Below are positions 1 through 11,278 of a stretch of 64,000 nt of DNA, piece after piece (position 1 is the first letter of the stretch; each line of letters opens with the position of its first letter). Source of the stretch: Allomyces arbusculus (lineage: Eukaryota > Blastocladiomycota > Blastocladiomycetes > Blastocladiales > Blastocladiaceae); NCBI GenBank assembly GCA_027604705.1, contig JADHYV010000066.1, positions 1 to 64,000 of the forward strand. The letters run 5' to 3'. The notes beneath the pieces are model-generated. The model was not told the DNA's origin. It saw only the letters and a program-made list of their open reading frames with translations, and did no database searches. A program made the position numbers and the translations under genes.

Positions 1-876
1 TGCCGAGCACGTATTGGTGCACCGAGCGCGTCGTCATGCCGTAAATATCGTGCGGGATACCGCCGAGCGACTGCGACATTTTCCGCATTCGCGAAACGTT
101 AAAGCACGAGCGGATCTACCACACGTCAGCCGAAGCTCAAATGTCAGCGCGTCCTGTAAAGACACCGCACGCGACGCGATGCCGCCACGCGTGACGACGC
201 ACAATGGTATATATTGTGGCTGCGGCCCCAACATCACATTCGCGCACTGACATTCCAAAAGTATCCACGCTGTCCGACCTTCTCCACCAAGTCTTTGCGC
301 ACTGAGTCCATTTTCTCTGGTTGGTGAACATGCACTGCAAGTGTGATGGGACACAACAAATCACCACTTTCTTCTTCACGCCCCTCGCCACTGTTCAACT
401 CGCTTTCCTTGTGCGCATTCCCGCCCCCTCGATTGTGCTAATTATGTCCTCGAGGCGCGCTTTGTCCAACATGGCCACGGCTGCTGAGATCCGTGACGCT
501 CGCCCATCTTTGTTGTTCGTGAAGCTTTCGATGCAACCAAAATATTTACGGCGAGCGACGGTGCCTTCTCCACCCGGATGGCGACACCCACCCGGATGGC
601 GACACACAAAGCGACGCGAAATCAAAGCGACGCGAAATCACGCAGAGCATCGAATTGTGTATTCCCCATTGGCGATTAGAACGAACCAAACCAGACCCAA
701 ACCGAAAAACACCAAGGTCAAACGAAACTTGAAATCACGATAAAAATGCTAACCCCTCTGTGCGCCCACTTCAGGCGCCGCCGGGGCATGCCGCGCGGTT
801 CCACGGTCGAGCACGACCGAGAACCCAAATCAAAATATACACAAGTGTTCTCGGCACCACAAACCTCCGTTCTCGC
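1..876. other. Non-coding left edge
   Basis: I find no recognisable gene. Short open frames on both strands lack family motifs. The stretch contains two adjacent tandem duplications (570-639) and two copies of the octamer TCTCCACC (281 and 567) that recurs in the window's non-coding DNA. Its right end is the 3' side of the RCF2-like gene. Confidence 0.5.
570..639. repeat. Two adjacent short tandem duplications
   Basis: An 18-bp unit ending in GGATGGCGACAC is present twice (570-587, 588-605). Three bases later a 16-bp unit, AAAGCGACGCGAAATC, is also present twice (608-623, 624-639). Both pairs are exact. Neither lies in a recognisable gene. Confidence 0.9.
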
Positions 877-1756
877 TTATGCCGACTTGGCCGGTGCTGC
901 CGCAGCGGGCTTGGCGGTCGCGGCCGCAACCTTGAGCTTCTCCTGCTCCTCAATTTCCCACGGGTAGAGGAACGCCTGCGGCGTGTGGTGCGACTTGGGT
1001 TTCTTGGTCCCGAGCGCCGAGAGACCGGCCGTGGCCATGAGCGCGGCAAGGACGGCGCCCTGCGCGTAGACACGCGCCTGCACGATTTTTTGGCCGGTGC
1101 CGAGGTTCTTGTTGCGGTAGAGGGCAAAGAAGGAGCCGCTACACGTCGCACGGTCAGTGTCGCGAACAAAGGGACCGAACGTGAACAGGTCGTCGAGTGC
1201 GTGCGTACCCCATGGCAGCGACCCAAATGCCGAGCGTCAGCTGGTACCGGCGCTCGAGCGCCCAGTCGCGCGCACGCGCGAGCGGCGACTCCTCTTCCTC
1301 GACCTGGTGCTCAGCGGCATACGCCTGTTCCTGCAGCTGGTGGTGGTAGTGGAACCGCGACGCCGGCGAGTGGAAGGTCGCGCGCTCGCCCTCGATGATC
1401 AACCCGGCGGTCGCAATGGACGAGACGATAAAGACCTTGAACGGCACGGTCAACGGGTTGAAGTGCTTCGAGTACCGCGACGCGAGCATGACGCCGCCCT
1501 ATTACACATTCACGGTCGGGTCAGCAATGGGCGGCGCTGGAGAAACACGGTGCGTGCGTGTATGGATGCATGTGCGTACCACACCGGCAGCAAGGCCAAT
1601 AACACCGCCGCGGAACGCCCATTCGCGAACCATCGCGTCAAACTCGTCGGCATGCCGCTTCTCGTCGGCTGCCGACGACGGCAGCTTGACGTAAGGCACG
1701 ACGGGCGCGTCGGTCGCAGCGACGGCAGGGCTCGAGGACGTGTTGGGCGAGGCCAT
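877..1756 (-). CDS. RCF2: Respiratory supercomplex factor 2-like protein (HIG1 domain)
   Basis: Predicted inner-mitochondrial-membrane protein of 242 aa in three exons: 1756-1580, 1498-1209 and 1138-877. Frames join as GLAAGV/GGVML and MG/GSFFALYRNK. The C-terminal half carries the HIG1-type segment with the family signature QKIVQARVYAQ (about residues 175-185), followed by a hydrophobic stretch (AVLAALMATAGLSAL). Two more hydrophobic segments lie near residues 48-85. Yeast Rcf2 has the same order of segments and a similar length. In that family the protein helps assemble or tune complex III-IV supercomplexes. The ATG at 1756 has the good context CCACCATGG, and a TATAAAG box lies about 75 bp upstream. 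The C-terminus is Ala/Lys/Pro-rich. Confidence 0.85.
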
Positions 1757-1830
1757 GGTGGGTGGTTGATGGGGTAATGGACGACAGTGCGACTGCTTGA
1801 ATAAGTAGAGGGTGCGCGGCGACGCGCTGG

Positions 1831-1837
1831 CTTTATA
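1831..1837 (-). promoter_or_regulatory. TATAAAG box of the RCF2-like gene
   Basis: TATAAAG on the minus strand lies about 75 bp upstream of the RCF2-like ATG. The same heptamer sits about 80 bp upstream of the PEPCK ATG in this window, which supports a core-promoter role. Confidence 0.55.
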
Positions 1838-2429
1838 CTTCCCCCCAGGCAACAAGCGCTTGGTTGACGGCGGTTGATCAGAGCCCCGGTCAGCGGGCCC
1901 TTCCGCGCTGGCGGTGTTGGTGAAGTCGAGAAATCATGATGTATCGGGCGGTTTCGCGCGGCGGAGGCGGCGTGCGGGCGGGCGCGTGCTCAGTCAGGCC
2001 GCTCTCTCTGTCCGCCGCAGCGCACGGTCAACAACGGCACGGGCTGGACGAGGACGTGTTGTGAGCAGGGATGGAGGGACAGCGCACTCCGAACAGTCCC
2101 GCAGCGCGTCGGTGTCGGTGTTGATGGAAAAGAGAGTTGGCCGGTGGGTCCGGCCTGAGCGGGGTTCAGCCGCCACGCGCTCCGAGTCGCGCGACCCAAG
2201 AACAAGGCGCGTATTTACGCGTCTGTGTGCAACGCCTGGGCGAAACCCAGCGTAATGCATTCTGGGCCCTGCCATGCAACATGAGCAATCGCGTTCGCAA
2301 CCAGCGCGACCATCATCAACAAGACAACGGCTCTCGTCGTCCCCGCTGTGACCTGCGCTGACCACCGACGTCGTCGTCGTGGAGGCGCCGTTGTGCGGGG
2401 AGAGCAGTCATGTTTCACGTTCATTGAAC

Positions 2430-2430
<1 letters not shown>

Positions 2431-2472
<42 letters not shown>
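2431..2472. repeat. (CAG)14 microsatellite
   Basis: Fourteen uninterrupted CAG units on the + strand. The run ends 11 bp from the stop codon of the minus-strand ZNF830-like gene, so it would be a CUG tract in that transcript's 3' UTR. Confidence 0.95.
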
Positions 2473-2474
<2 letters not shown>

Positions 2475-2483
2475 CCACATTGT

Positions 2484-3563
2484 CTATATCCTCCTCGCGC
2501 GCCAGTTATCCATTTCCTCGTCACTGTCCACGTCGCTGCCACTCTCCTCGACTTCCTCCAACTCCTCCAGCGCCGCCACCTCCGGCACTGCCGTCGCATC
2601 CACCACCGCGCGCGGCCGGTGCTCGGCGAGCGCGCGCACGCGCGCCTGCATTGCAGCGAGCGTCTGCTGCTCGTCGGCGTCGCGCTCGGCCTGGATGCGG
2701 CGGAACATGGCGTCAAGGTCCTCTTCCTCGTCCCGCTCCGCGGCAGGATCGGCGGTGGTAGCAGTGTCCTGCGCAAGCTCGGCCTGGAACGCGGCGTATT
2801 CGGCGTCGAGGTTGGCTGGTTGAGTGTCGGCGAAGAAACCGGCGGGGAGGGTGCCATCCGTGGCTGGTGCGGATGCGTCGGAGATCGGTGCGTTGTCGGC
2901 CATGGGGTCGTCGTCGACGACAGGTGGAGGTGGTGGTGCGGGTGCATCGACGGTTGCGTCAAAGAAGCCCGCAGGGAGAGTCGAGTCGGGTTCGTCGGCT
3001 GCGGCAGGATCGGCGTCAGGTGCCGGTGATCCTGCCTCAGCCATGTCGGCGTCAAAGAAGCCAGTGGGCAGGGCAGCAGAATCGCCATCGCCGTCGTTCT
3101 TATTGTTGGGGCCCGATGGGGATGCATCGCGTTGCGGTACAGCAGGGCCGCTCCTGGTACTCGTCGGTTGTGGCGGAACGACATCGTCCTCCTCTTCGTC
3201 GTCGTCATCGCTGCCGGCATATGCAACAAGCCGACTTGTTTCTGCCGGTTTTTTCCTTTGCTGCTGCGGCGCTACCGGCGCCGCATCGTCGAGTACGTCG
3301 GCCTTGCGCTTCACGGCAGCCGACGCTGACGGTGCCGGTGCTGCCGCTTGACGCACGGCGTTCTTGTGTGCCTGCGAAGCAAGGTGAACGGGCCATGCGG
3401 TGGCCGACTTGACGGGGAGGGCACAGGCCGTGCAGCGCAGACGACCAGCGGCATCGTAGGCGGCGAGCGGGTGTCGGACGCGTGGAGTGGCCGCGGCAGC
3501 AGCAGAAGAGGCGCCGAGCTTGGCGGCCTTGGCCTCGCGGAAGAGCGCGCGTGCCGAGGACAT
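2484..3563 (-). CDS. ZNF830: ZNF830/CCDC16-like C2H2 zinc-finger protein
   Basis: Intronless, 359 aa. Residues about 43-66 form one C2H2-type finger of the ZNF830 family: C-x2-C, then the segment TAWPVHLASQAH with two histidines. The centre is low-complexity, rich in Asp, Ala and Pro, and repeats LPAGFFDA-like motifs at least four times. The C-terminus has an acidic helix, DLDAMFRRIQAERDADE, and ends in MDNWRARRI, matching the short terminal D/N-W-R-A-K/R tail of ZNF830. The family is nuclear and linked to pre-mRNA splicing complexes and genome stability; that role is carried over by homology only. The first ATG of the frame at 3563 is used. The gene is divergent from the acyl-CoA synthetase gene. 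Confidence 0.8.
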   Translation of the reverse strand: MSSARALFREAKAAKLGASSAAAAATPRVRHPLAAYDAAGRLRCTACALPVKSATAWPVHLASQAHKNAVRQAAAPAPSASAAVKRKADVLDDAAPVAPQQQRKKPAETSRLVAYAGSDDDDEEEDDVVPPQPTSTRSGPAVPQRDASPSGPNNKNDGDGDSAALPTGFFDADMAEAGSPAPDADPAAADEPDSTLPAGFFDATVDAPAPPPPPVVDDDPMADNAPISDASAPATDGTLPAGFFADTQPANLDAEYAAFQAELAQDTATTADPAAERDEEEDLDAMFRRIQAERDADEQQTLAAMQARVRALAEHRPRAVVDATAVPEVAALEELEEVEESGSDVDSDEEMDNWRARRI

Positions 3564-4259
3564 GTTGCGGCGGGCTGGGTGCGGGCGGGCGGGTGGGGGT
3601 GGGGGTGCTGGACGTGGCCGTCGTCAAGAAGTCGCTGCCGACGACAAAGGGTCTGCGAGAGAAGCGCAGCTTGCGGTGGGGCTGGATCACGACCAAAACG
3701 CGCGACCACGTGGGCTCGACAGACCTGGCGTCTGGGGCCACACGAGGCTTGCATGGGGCCGGTGACGTCAGGCCGCAGACGTGCAGCGCGTCCCACGGGA
3801 TCCAAGCTGGCCCCCGCTGATTTTTGAAACGACACGCGCCGCCGAACCGTCGTTGCTGGCGGTCTCGTCACCGGCCACCACCTCCGCGTCGCACAAGGCA
3901 GCCGCCAAGCCGACGCCGACACCCGACTGCTGCTGCACGACGATCCCGGCCACCAGCTCCCGCGCGAACCAGCGACGTGGCAGCGCGCCGACGCCGACAA
4001 CGACGCCAACGCGCGTGTTCCTCTCCTCCTCCCCGCCGGCAAGACCGACCCGCTGCAGCTCTGCTCAACGACAAGAAGGCAACTCGCAAGCACCCGCACC
4101 ACCATCAACGACTGCTGCTGCAAGTGCTCGCGCGCGATCTCGACCGTGCGCGCCCGTTGACACCTGCTTGCGCGCACCCGACCTCCACCCCGCACGACGG
4201 CGACCCACCCGCGCATCCTGCGCGTCCTTCTCGCCGCGTTCGATCCGGCCGCGCCCACC
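3564..4259. other. Divergent intergenic region
   Basis: About 700 bp shared as 5' region by the ZNF830-like gene (-) and the acyl-CoA synthetase gene (+). It is Pro/Arg/Ala-codon-rich in several frames but has no recognisable coding motif. No clear TATA box seen. Confidence 0.5.
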
Positions 4260-6932
4260 ATGTCGGCGCTCGCCGCGTCCGTCGCGAACGTCGACGTGCG
4301 CGCTTTGGTCCACGACTTTGTCGCCGTGGCCTTTGCGCGGTACGGCGACCTGTTGACGCCGCTCCTCGCGTCCTGTGCGATCCTGTTCGCCACGACACTC
4401 GCGCTCTTCCGCCCGCCATCCTCGCAGAACGTCTCCGTCACGGTGCCTGAACCGCGCCTGCTCGCCGACGGGCTCGAGCAGTCGAACCGGATCCGGCACA
4501 AGTGTGCCAAGCACGGTCTGATTGCGAGTCCCGCCGAGTCGGTCAAGACGGTGCACGACGTGCTGGTGTATGCGGCCAATGTCTATGCGGACAACCCGTG
4601 CTATGGCGCGCGCAAGATCTTGCGCATTCACCACGAGGCGAAACAGGTGACCAAGACGGTGGCCGGCAAGCAGGTCACGGAAACCAAGCAGTGGAAGTAC
4701 TTTGAGCTCTCGCCCTACCGGTGGATCTCGTGCAAGGAGGCGTTGCAGCAGGCCTTGGCGATCGGGGCCGGTCTCGCCGAGCTGGGTTATAATCCGGGCG
4801 ACAAGGCGTGTCTCTACGCGCCGACGTGGTGCGTACCTCCTGTCTCTTCGGGCTCCTGATCCACAATCTCCAAAACTGACTCTCCACCACAGCCCCGAAT
4901 GGCAACTCTTCGCGCACGGCTGTTTTGCTCAATCCCTGGCGATTGCGACCGCCTACGACACGCTCGGCCCGGACGGCCTGCTCTACTCGCTCGACGAGCC
5001 GCAGATCCCATTGATTTTCTTGCACGCCGACCTGATCCCGACCTTAACCAAGATCGTCGCCAAGAACGCGACCTTGCGCCACGTCGTCTACTTTGGCGAG
5101 GCGGCGCCTGCAACGCTCGCGGCGCTACAGGCCGCAGGTGGCGACCGGCTACGCATTGTCACACTCGACGAACTCAAGGCGATGGGCACGGTTCGCCCGC
5201 GGCCGGCGCGGCCGCCAAAAAAGGACGATTTGTGCTGCATCATGTACGTTTAGGATGGATGACGGCGGGTTGTGGATGGTGGAGTTGCGACTCACGCGTC
5301 CGTTGCTGGTGTAGGTACACGTCCGGGTCGACGGGCAACCCCAAGGGCGTCATGCTCAACCACTCGAGTATTGTCGCTGCCGTCGGCGGTGTCGCTGGTG
5401 TGATTCCCGGTGTTTTGCATGAGGGTAACATGTACCTTGCCTTTTTGCCGCTTGCTCACGTACGTTTTCTTCTGCTGGAATTCGGGCCGAGCACGGGCAC
5501 CGGATCTGACCTTCACACACCACCTACGCGAACAGATCCTGGAACTCGTGGTCGAGACCTACATGCTCTTCTCTGGCGTCTCGATCGGGTACGGCTCGCC
5601 CAAGACGCTCACCGAAGCATCGGTCCGCAACTGCAAGGGTGACATCCAAGAATTGCGTCCGACGGTCATGGCGGGCGTGCCTGTCGTCTGGGACTCGATC
5701 AAGAAGGGCGTGCTCGCCAAAGTCGCAACCATGTCGCCACCGTTGCAAAAAGTCTTCTGGCTCGCTTATAAGGTCAAGCAAATGTCGCTCTTCTGGGGCT
5801 TGCCGATTGGATGGCTCGCCGACGTGCTCGTGTTCAACAAGGTCAAGGCGCAGACGGGCGGGCGCCTTGCCGTGGCCATGTCGGGCGGAGCGCCGATTTC
5901 CGAGGACACACAGCTGTTCTTGACGACGGTCATTTGCCCGATTGTGCAGGGGTATGGGATGACTGAGGGGTCGGGTGTGATTGCGATTTGGACGCCCGGA
6001 TTGGGGCCGGATTTGTTTGGGAATGTCGGCGGGCCCATGGGTTGTGTGGAGATTAAGGTCGTCGACGTGCCCGAGGCCGGGTACAAGGCGCGTGGGAAGA
6101 CGCCGATGGGTGAGGTCTGGGTCCGCGGGCCGTCAGTGTTCCAGGGGTACTACAACCAGGTACGCATGCGGATCGTAGATGCTGGTTGCGGGTCCAGGAG
6201 GTCGTCGCTGACGCGTTTTTTGATTGGTTGTGTAGCCCAAGCTCACGCAAGAGTGCTTGACGCCCGACGGGTGGCTGCTCACGGGCGATATTGGCCGGTT
6301 GAATCCGGTGCGTGGTTCTTTTGTCCTGTCTTACGCCGCGGTCGACGCGAACGTGAGCGCGGCCTGCATTGGCCGAGACTAACGCGCGCGATGATGTTGC
6401 TAGAACGGGTCGATTTCCATCATCGACCGCAAAAAGAACCTCGTCAAGCTTGCGCACGGCGAGTACATTGCGCTGGAAAAGCTCGAGTCGATCTACTCCG
6501 GGTCCAAGTTTGTCAATCGCATTTGCGTGTACGTGTCGTCCCCCCTCTAAACCCTCCACACCCGTCCTCATCCCGACACTCACCCTCCACTCCCCCAACT
6601 ACAGGTACGCCGATTCGCACCGGTACTTCCCGATCGCCATCGTCTCGCCTGTGCCCGGCGCGATTCAAGCCGTCGCGCGCGCACACGGGATCTCGTATTC
6701 GTCGTGGGAGCAGCTGTGCCCGAACAAGGTGATTCGCGCGGCCATTCTCGACGACTTGAAGGCCGTCGGCAAGTCGAACGGGTTCGTTCCCGCCGAGATT
6801 GTGCAGGACGTAATTGTCGCCGACGAGGAGTGGACGCCCGAGAATGGTTTGCTCACGGCGGCGATGAAACTCAAGCGCCGTGAGGTCGTGCAGTTCTTCA
6901 AGCCGCAGATCGATGCCGCGTACAAGAAGTAA
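4260..6932 (+). CDS. Long-chain acyl-CoA synthetase (AMP-binding)
   Basis: Activates long-chain fatty acids to acyl-CoA with ATP. The 737-aa product is built from seven exons: 4260-4828, 4893-5243, 5315-5459, 5536-6159, 6236-6307, 6404-6528 and 6605-6932; every junction keeps frame. Motifs: [11 protein letters not shown] (about 190-200), the P-loop-like [11 protein letters not shown] (about 308-318), [29 protein letters not shown] and [20 protein letters not shown], all typical of eukaryotic ACSL/Faa enzymes. A hydrophobic segment near residues 35-60 could anchor it in ER or a mitochondrial/peroxisomal membrane. The C-terminus AAYKK is not a classical SKL, although a KK end can act as an ER-retention signal. 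The start has the context CCACCATGT. Subcellular assignment is open. Confidence 0.93.
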
Positions 6933-7733
6933 GTGGCGCGACGGCGTTGGGTGGACTTGGAGAGGGAGGAGAGAAGAGGGGACCTGTGACACGAGAGAGA
7001 GAGGGAGGGCGGGTCCCGAGTTTGTCTTTTTCGGTTGGTCTTTGCGGCCGGTTTTTCGTTCTTTATAGCTACACGGTTGGGTTGGGGATACGCCTGAATA
7101 TGATTCCATTTTTGTCCTGGTGCGGGGCGACGTTTTGCGGAACAAACGTGCGTTGAATGCGCTCAGAGCGAATGAGCGCGCGTTCACGCCGGCATGCCAT
7201 CCAAGTCCTGTTCTGTCGCGCACCTGGCTGGCGCGACTTGGTGTCCGCGACGCGGTCGCTATCGTCCACGGTTCGTCAACGGCCAGGGATTGTCTATCCG
7301 CTCGCCGTCGCGTCGCGGCGGCGCCGTTTCGGGGCACACGGATGAACCTTGCGCGTTGCCCAACCCCGGATCCCTGACCGGCTCCGCGACAAGGCGAGAT
7401 TCGGGCCCCAGGCGCGGGGCGGGATGGAGGAATCCGCACGCGAAAAACAGATGCCCCGTCACGGTTTAGTTTGATCGCGGCATGTGGGTGCGAGACGCGC
7501 ATTTGGGGAAAGGGGAGTGGCGCGCATCCAACACGTGCCAGTTCGAGCGGGCATACCCAAGCTGGCATGAACGACGCGCCCCAAACGCAGCATGGTGCAA
7601 ACCAACGCCATCGTCGGCGACCGTGTCCTCGGGGTACAAAAGGGGTCCCGGCCGCGAAAATTGGCTCCTGCTCGGACGCTCTCGCTCTCTGCAACCGCTC
7701 GCTCGCGCAAGTAACAAGTACCAGCAATTCAAC
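6933..7733. other. Intergenic between acyl-CoA synthetase and VDAC
   Basis: No gene recognised. It holds the 3' region of the synthetase gene and the VDAC promoter; a TACAAAAG element at about 7634, roughly 100 bp before the VDAC ATG, is a weak TATA candidate. Confidence 0.45.
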
Positions 7734-8853
7734 ATGTCGATTGTGTTCTCCGACATTGGCAAGGCCGCGTCCGACCTGCTCTCCAAGGATTTCGGCAACC
7801 CGGGCGCGATTAAGGTCGAGACCAAGACGACGGCGGCCAACGGCGTGGTAAGTCTCGTCCTACTGCGCGCGACAGACGCGACGGCTCCGAGGACATCGTG
7901 AATGGCGCGCTGACGCGCCGACCCGACCCGCACGCGCCAATGTAGAACTTCACGGTCGCCGCGAACCGCGACAACAAGGCCGGCGGTGTCGCTGCCGAGC
8001 TCAAGACCAAGTACGCCGACAAGTCGAAGGGTGCGCACGGTCCCTTCTTCGCTCTTCGCGTCGGCTAGATGCCACGTTCGCAACTGACATTGTGCATGTT
8101 CTATCCAGGCCTGACGCTCACCGAGACGTGGACGACGGCGAACGTGCTGTCGGGCGAGATTGAGCTGGCCGATGCGCTGACCAAGGGGCTCAAGGTGACG
8201 GTTCTGGGCGCGCTGATGCCGCACGCCAACCAGAAGCACGCCAAGATCGGTGCCGAGTTCCGTCAACCCGGTGTGGCCACGCGTGCCGCGCTTGACGTGT
8301 TCAAGGGCCCAATCGCGACGGCGGATATTGCCATCAAGTACGTGTTTCTTGTACCTGGCCGTTAGAGCGACACGATATTCCTGTTCACGACGAACTGACG
8401 CGTCTCTGCTTCCCTTCTGTGATCTGTAGCCAGAACGGAATCCTCGCCGGTCTTGAAACCGCCTACGACGTGTCGACGGGCGCGACGACCAAGTACAACC
8501 TGGCCGTCGGCATGGCGACTTCGGAATACGCCGTGACCGCGCACGTCGGGAACAAGCTCGACACGTACGCCGTCGCCATCTACCACAAGGTCGCCAAGCA
8601 CCTCGAAACGGCGGCGCGCGCCACCTGGGACCGCAAGGCCGGTGCGACCGTCAACATGGACGTGGCCGCCAAGTACCACCTGGACGGCGGCGCGTTTGCC
8701 AAGGTCAAGTTCAACAACGCCGGTGTTCTGGGTCTCGGTTACACGCAGGTGCTGCGCCCGGGCGTCAAGGTGACGGTGGGCGGTGCGTTTGACACGACTC
8801 GGTTGAGCGAGAACGTGCACAAGGTCGGCGCGGCGTTTGTGTTTGAGGCCTAA
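7734..8853 (+). CDS. POR1: Mitochondrial outer-membrane porin (VDAC)
   Basis: Forms the voltage-dependent anion channel for ATP/ADP and metabolites in the outer mitochondrial membrane. Four exons (7734-7847, 7946-8030, 8109-8337, 8430-8853) give 283 aa, the usual VDAC length. The N-terminal helix reads MSIVFSDIGKAASDLLSKDF. Alternating beta-strand patterns run throughout, with conserved LTETWTTANVL near residue 70 and the eukaryotic-porin C-terminal segment VKVTVGGAFDTTRLSENVHK. Intron donors are GTAAGT, GTGCGC and GTACGT. The ATG is preceded by CAAC. Nothing looks broken. Confidence 0.95.
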
Positions 8854-9953
8854 TGAGGCGAACCCGTCCGGGTTCGGGGATGTCGTGGTGCTTGTTGTAC
8901 GTTCGTCTTGTATTGATACATTTGTTGTTTATTCACGCGCTCCTTGCCAACATTAGGGCGGGCCATCACTTGTCAGCGTCGCCGTCGTCGTCGTCGTCGT
9001 CGTCGTCTGCCAGAGAGCACCGCCCTGTCGTCGTCGCGTCGCTCGTGAAAGGTGGTGCTGTGCCAGCCAGAAGGCAAGGTCGCTGTTCGGCCCTGATGGG
9101 AGGCAGTAACTGAAGGCGTGGGCGGGAGGACGTGCACGAATCTGTGCCCCGCCTTGCCCTGCCATGCCAGGGCAACCCTGGTCGGTGCTGCCCCGGATTC
9201 AGCGACGTGGGGACAGGACGAATGTGAAATGGCTGTCGAGCTCCAATTTGGATTCCCCTTGGCGACGGCGGTGCAGGGTCACCTTGAGTCAGACTTGATC
9301 AACGCCGCCGTCCCCTCGCCGGCAACGCCGCCGCGCTCCTCAAAACGTCGGCGACGCCCGCACGCCGACGCTGATTGCACCTCTCGCTCCCCACGCTCCC
9401 GCTCTGTTCCCGCCCGCGACGACGCCGTGCCCCTGCGTCGCTGCCCCGAATCCGTCTCCAACCCGGCGCTGTTGATCGCGGCGCCCGCAGCTCTGATCCC
9501 GGCCCGCAGCGCTGCACCCAGTTGCATCCAGCGCTTTCTCGGTGCGTTTCTCGGCCTCCGCGAGCGCGGCAGCAAGCCGGACGCGGCGAGCGTGGCGAGG
9601 CGCGCGTGCGGTGGAGGCGCGACGCGCGCATCACGTGCATCAGCGGCGCGACTGTCTCGCAGCGATCGAGTTTGCGTTTGGCGCGTCCCCGCCATCTTGC
9701 CGCGCCGGCAGGCGGCCGCTCGTTGGCCAACGCCGGCGCCCTCCTCGCCCACGTCAACGCCGCCGCGTGCCAGAGTTTCGGGCCGGCCGCCCGCACGCCT
9801 TCTCCTCTCTCCAGGTCGCCACCGTGCTGACCTGCCCTCTCCCTCCTCGTCGAATCCGCGCCTCGACTCGCACAGACTGCCCGCCACTCTTTCCTCGCCC
9901 TACTTCCACTCGACTCCCCGCATCACGCGCCGCATCACCACCACTTCGCCACC
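8854..9953. other. Intergenic between VDAC and desaturase
   Basis: No gene recognised. A (CGT)8 microsatellite lies at about 8983-9006. The right third is C/T-rich and probably promoter plus 5' UTR of the desaturase, whose ATG follows CGCCACC. Confidence 0.5.
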
Positions 9954-11278
9954 ATGACCGACACGACCGCGCACCCGCCGTTGCCGCGCGCGCCCGTGCC
10001 GCACACGCTCGAGAAGACGCTCGCGGCGCAATCGAGTGGGTTCGGTGCCGACGCCGACGACGTAGCATACGACGTGCGGCACCCGACGTATCTCGGCGAG
10101 TGGGAGACGTCGGTACCCAACAAGCACTGGGACATTGCGCAGGACGACATGGACGAGCCGCACTTGAAGCGGCGCCTTGCCATCACGGCCAAGCACCCAG
10201 AAGTCAAGGAACTCTATGGGATCGACACGAACACCAAGTGGGTCACGCTCGCGCTCGTCTCGACGCAGGTTGCGCTCGCCTACGCGTTTGGCGCCGGGCC
10301 CTGGAAGGACGCGCATTGGGGGTACATGGTCGCGGTCGCGTACGTGGTTGGCGCAACGATCACGGGCGTGTTTGGCGTCTTGATCCACGAGTGCTCGCAT
10401 AACTTGGCGTTCAAGACGCCCATCTTGAACCGGTTCCTCGGCCTGATTGTCAACATCGGCATTGTACGTTCTGTTCTTGCGCTCGCGACGCGCCGCTCGA
10501 ACCGCGCGACTGACCCGCCCTCACTTACAAAACACTCAGGTCTTCCCGATCTCGGCCTCGTTCCGCCGGTACCACCTCGAGCACCACACGTTCCAGGGCG
10601 TCTACGGCAAGGACCCGGACTTGCCGCTCGCGATCGAGTGGAAGCTGATCAAGGGCAGCAAAGTGCTCAAGCTGCTGTGGGTGTTTTGCTTCCCGTTCCT
10701 CTACGTGCTGCGCGGCGCGTTGATGCTCAAGACGCCGCAAACCTGGGAAATCATCAACTGGATTTGGACCATCTCGTCGGACCTGGCCGTCTTTTCGCTC
10801 TGCGGCCCTCGCGGGCTGGCCTACTTGGCGCTCTCGCTCTGGTTCGGGTACGGGCTGCACCCTGCCGCGGCGCACTTTATTCAAGGTACGCCTTGTTTGT
10901 TCGCGTCGCTTTCTCTCTCAAACGTTCAACTCACGCGTCCCTCCCTCTTGCTTTAATCTAGAGCACTACACCTGGAACGGCGGCCAAGAGACCTACTCGT
11001 ACTACGGCTCCCTGAACGGGCCATTCATGAACATTGGGTACCACAACGAGCACCACGACTTCACCAAGGTGCCGTGGTCCAAGCTGCCCGCAATTCGCGC
11101 CCTCGCGCCCGAGTTCTACGACACGATCGCCTACCACACGTCGTGGGTGCGCGTCATTTACGAGTTTGTCATGAAGGACGAGCTCGGCCCGCAGTCGCGT
11201 CTGGGCCGGCATTTCGAGGACCACAAGAATGGCCGCGCGACGATTCAGACGGTGCGCAAGAGCGCAAAGGCCGAGTAA
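9954..11278 (+). CDS. DEGS1: Sphingolipid delta-4 desaturase
   Basis: Introduces the delta-4 double bond into the long-chain base of dihydroceramide in the ER. Three exons (9954-10463, 10540-10885, 10962-11278) encode 390 aa. The N-terminal Lipid_DES-type region includes HPEVKELYG (about 82-90). Three histidine boxes are present: HECSH near 145, HLEHH near 184 and HNEHH near 313. The segment HFIQEHYTWNGGQETYSYYG matches the DES1 family closely. Hydrophobic segments surround the boxes, as in membrane desaturases. The charged N-terminus is about 55 residues longer than in animal DEGS1. Intron 1 splits GI/VFPIS and intron 2 splits Q/EHY. Confidence 0.93.

Larger units (their letters stand above)
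1757..2483. other. Intergenic, RCF2 promoter and ZNF830 3' side
   Basis: No gene recognised. It holds the RCF2 TATA box at its left and a (CAG)14 microsatellite at its right, immediately downstream of the ZNF830-like stop codon. Confidence 0.5.
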
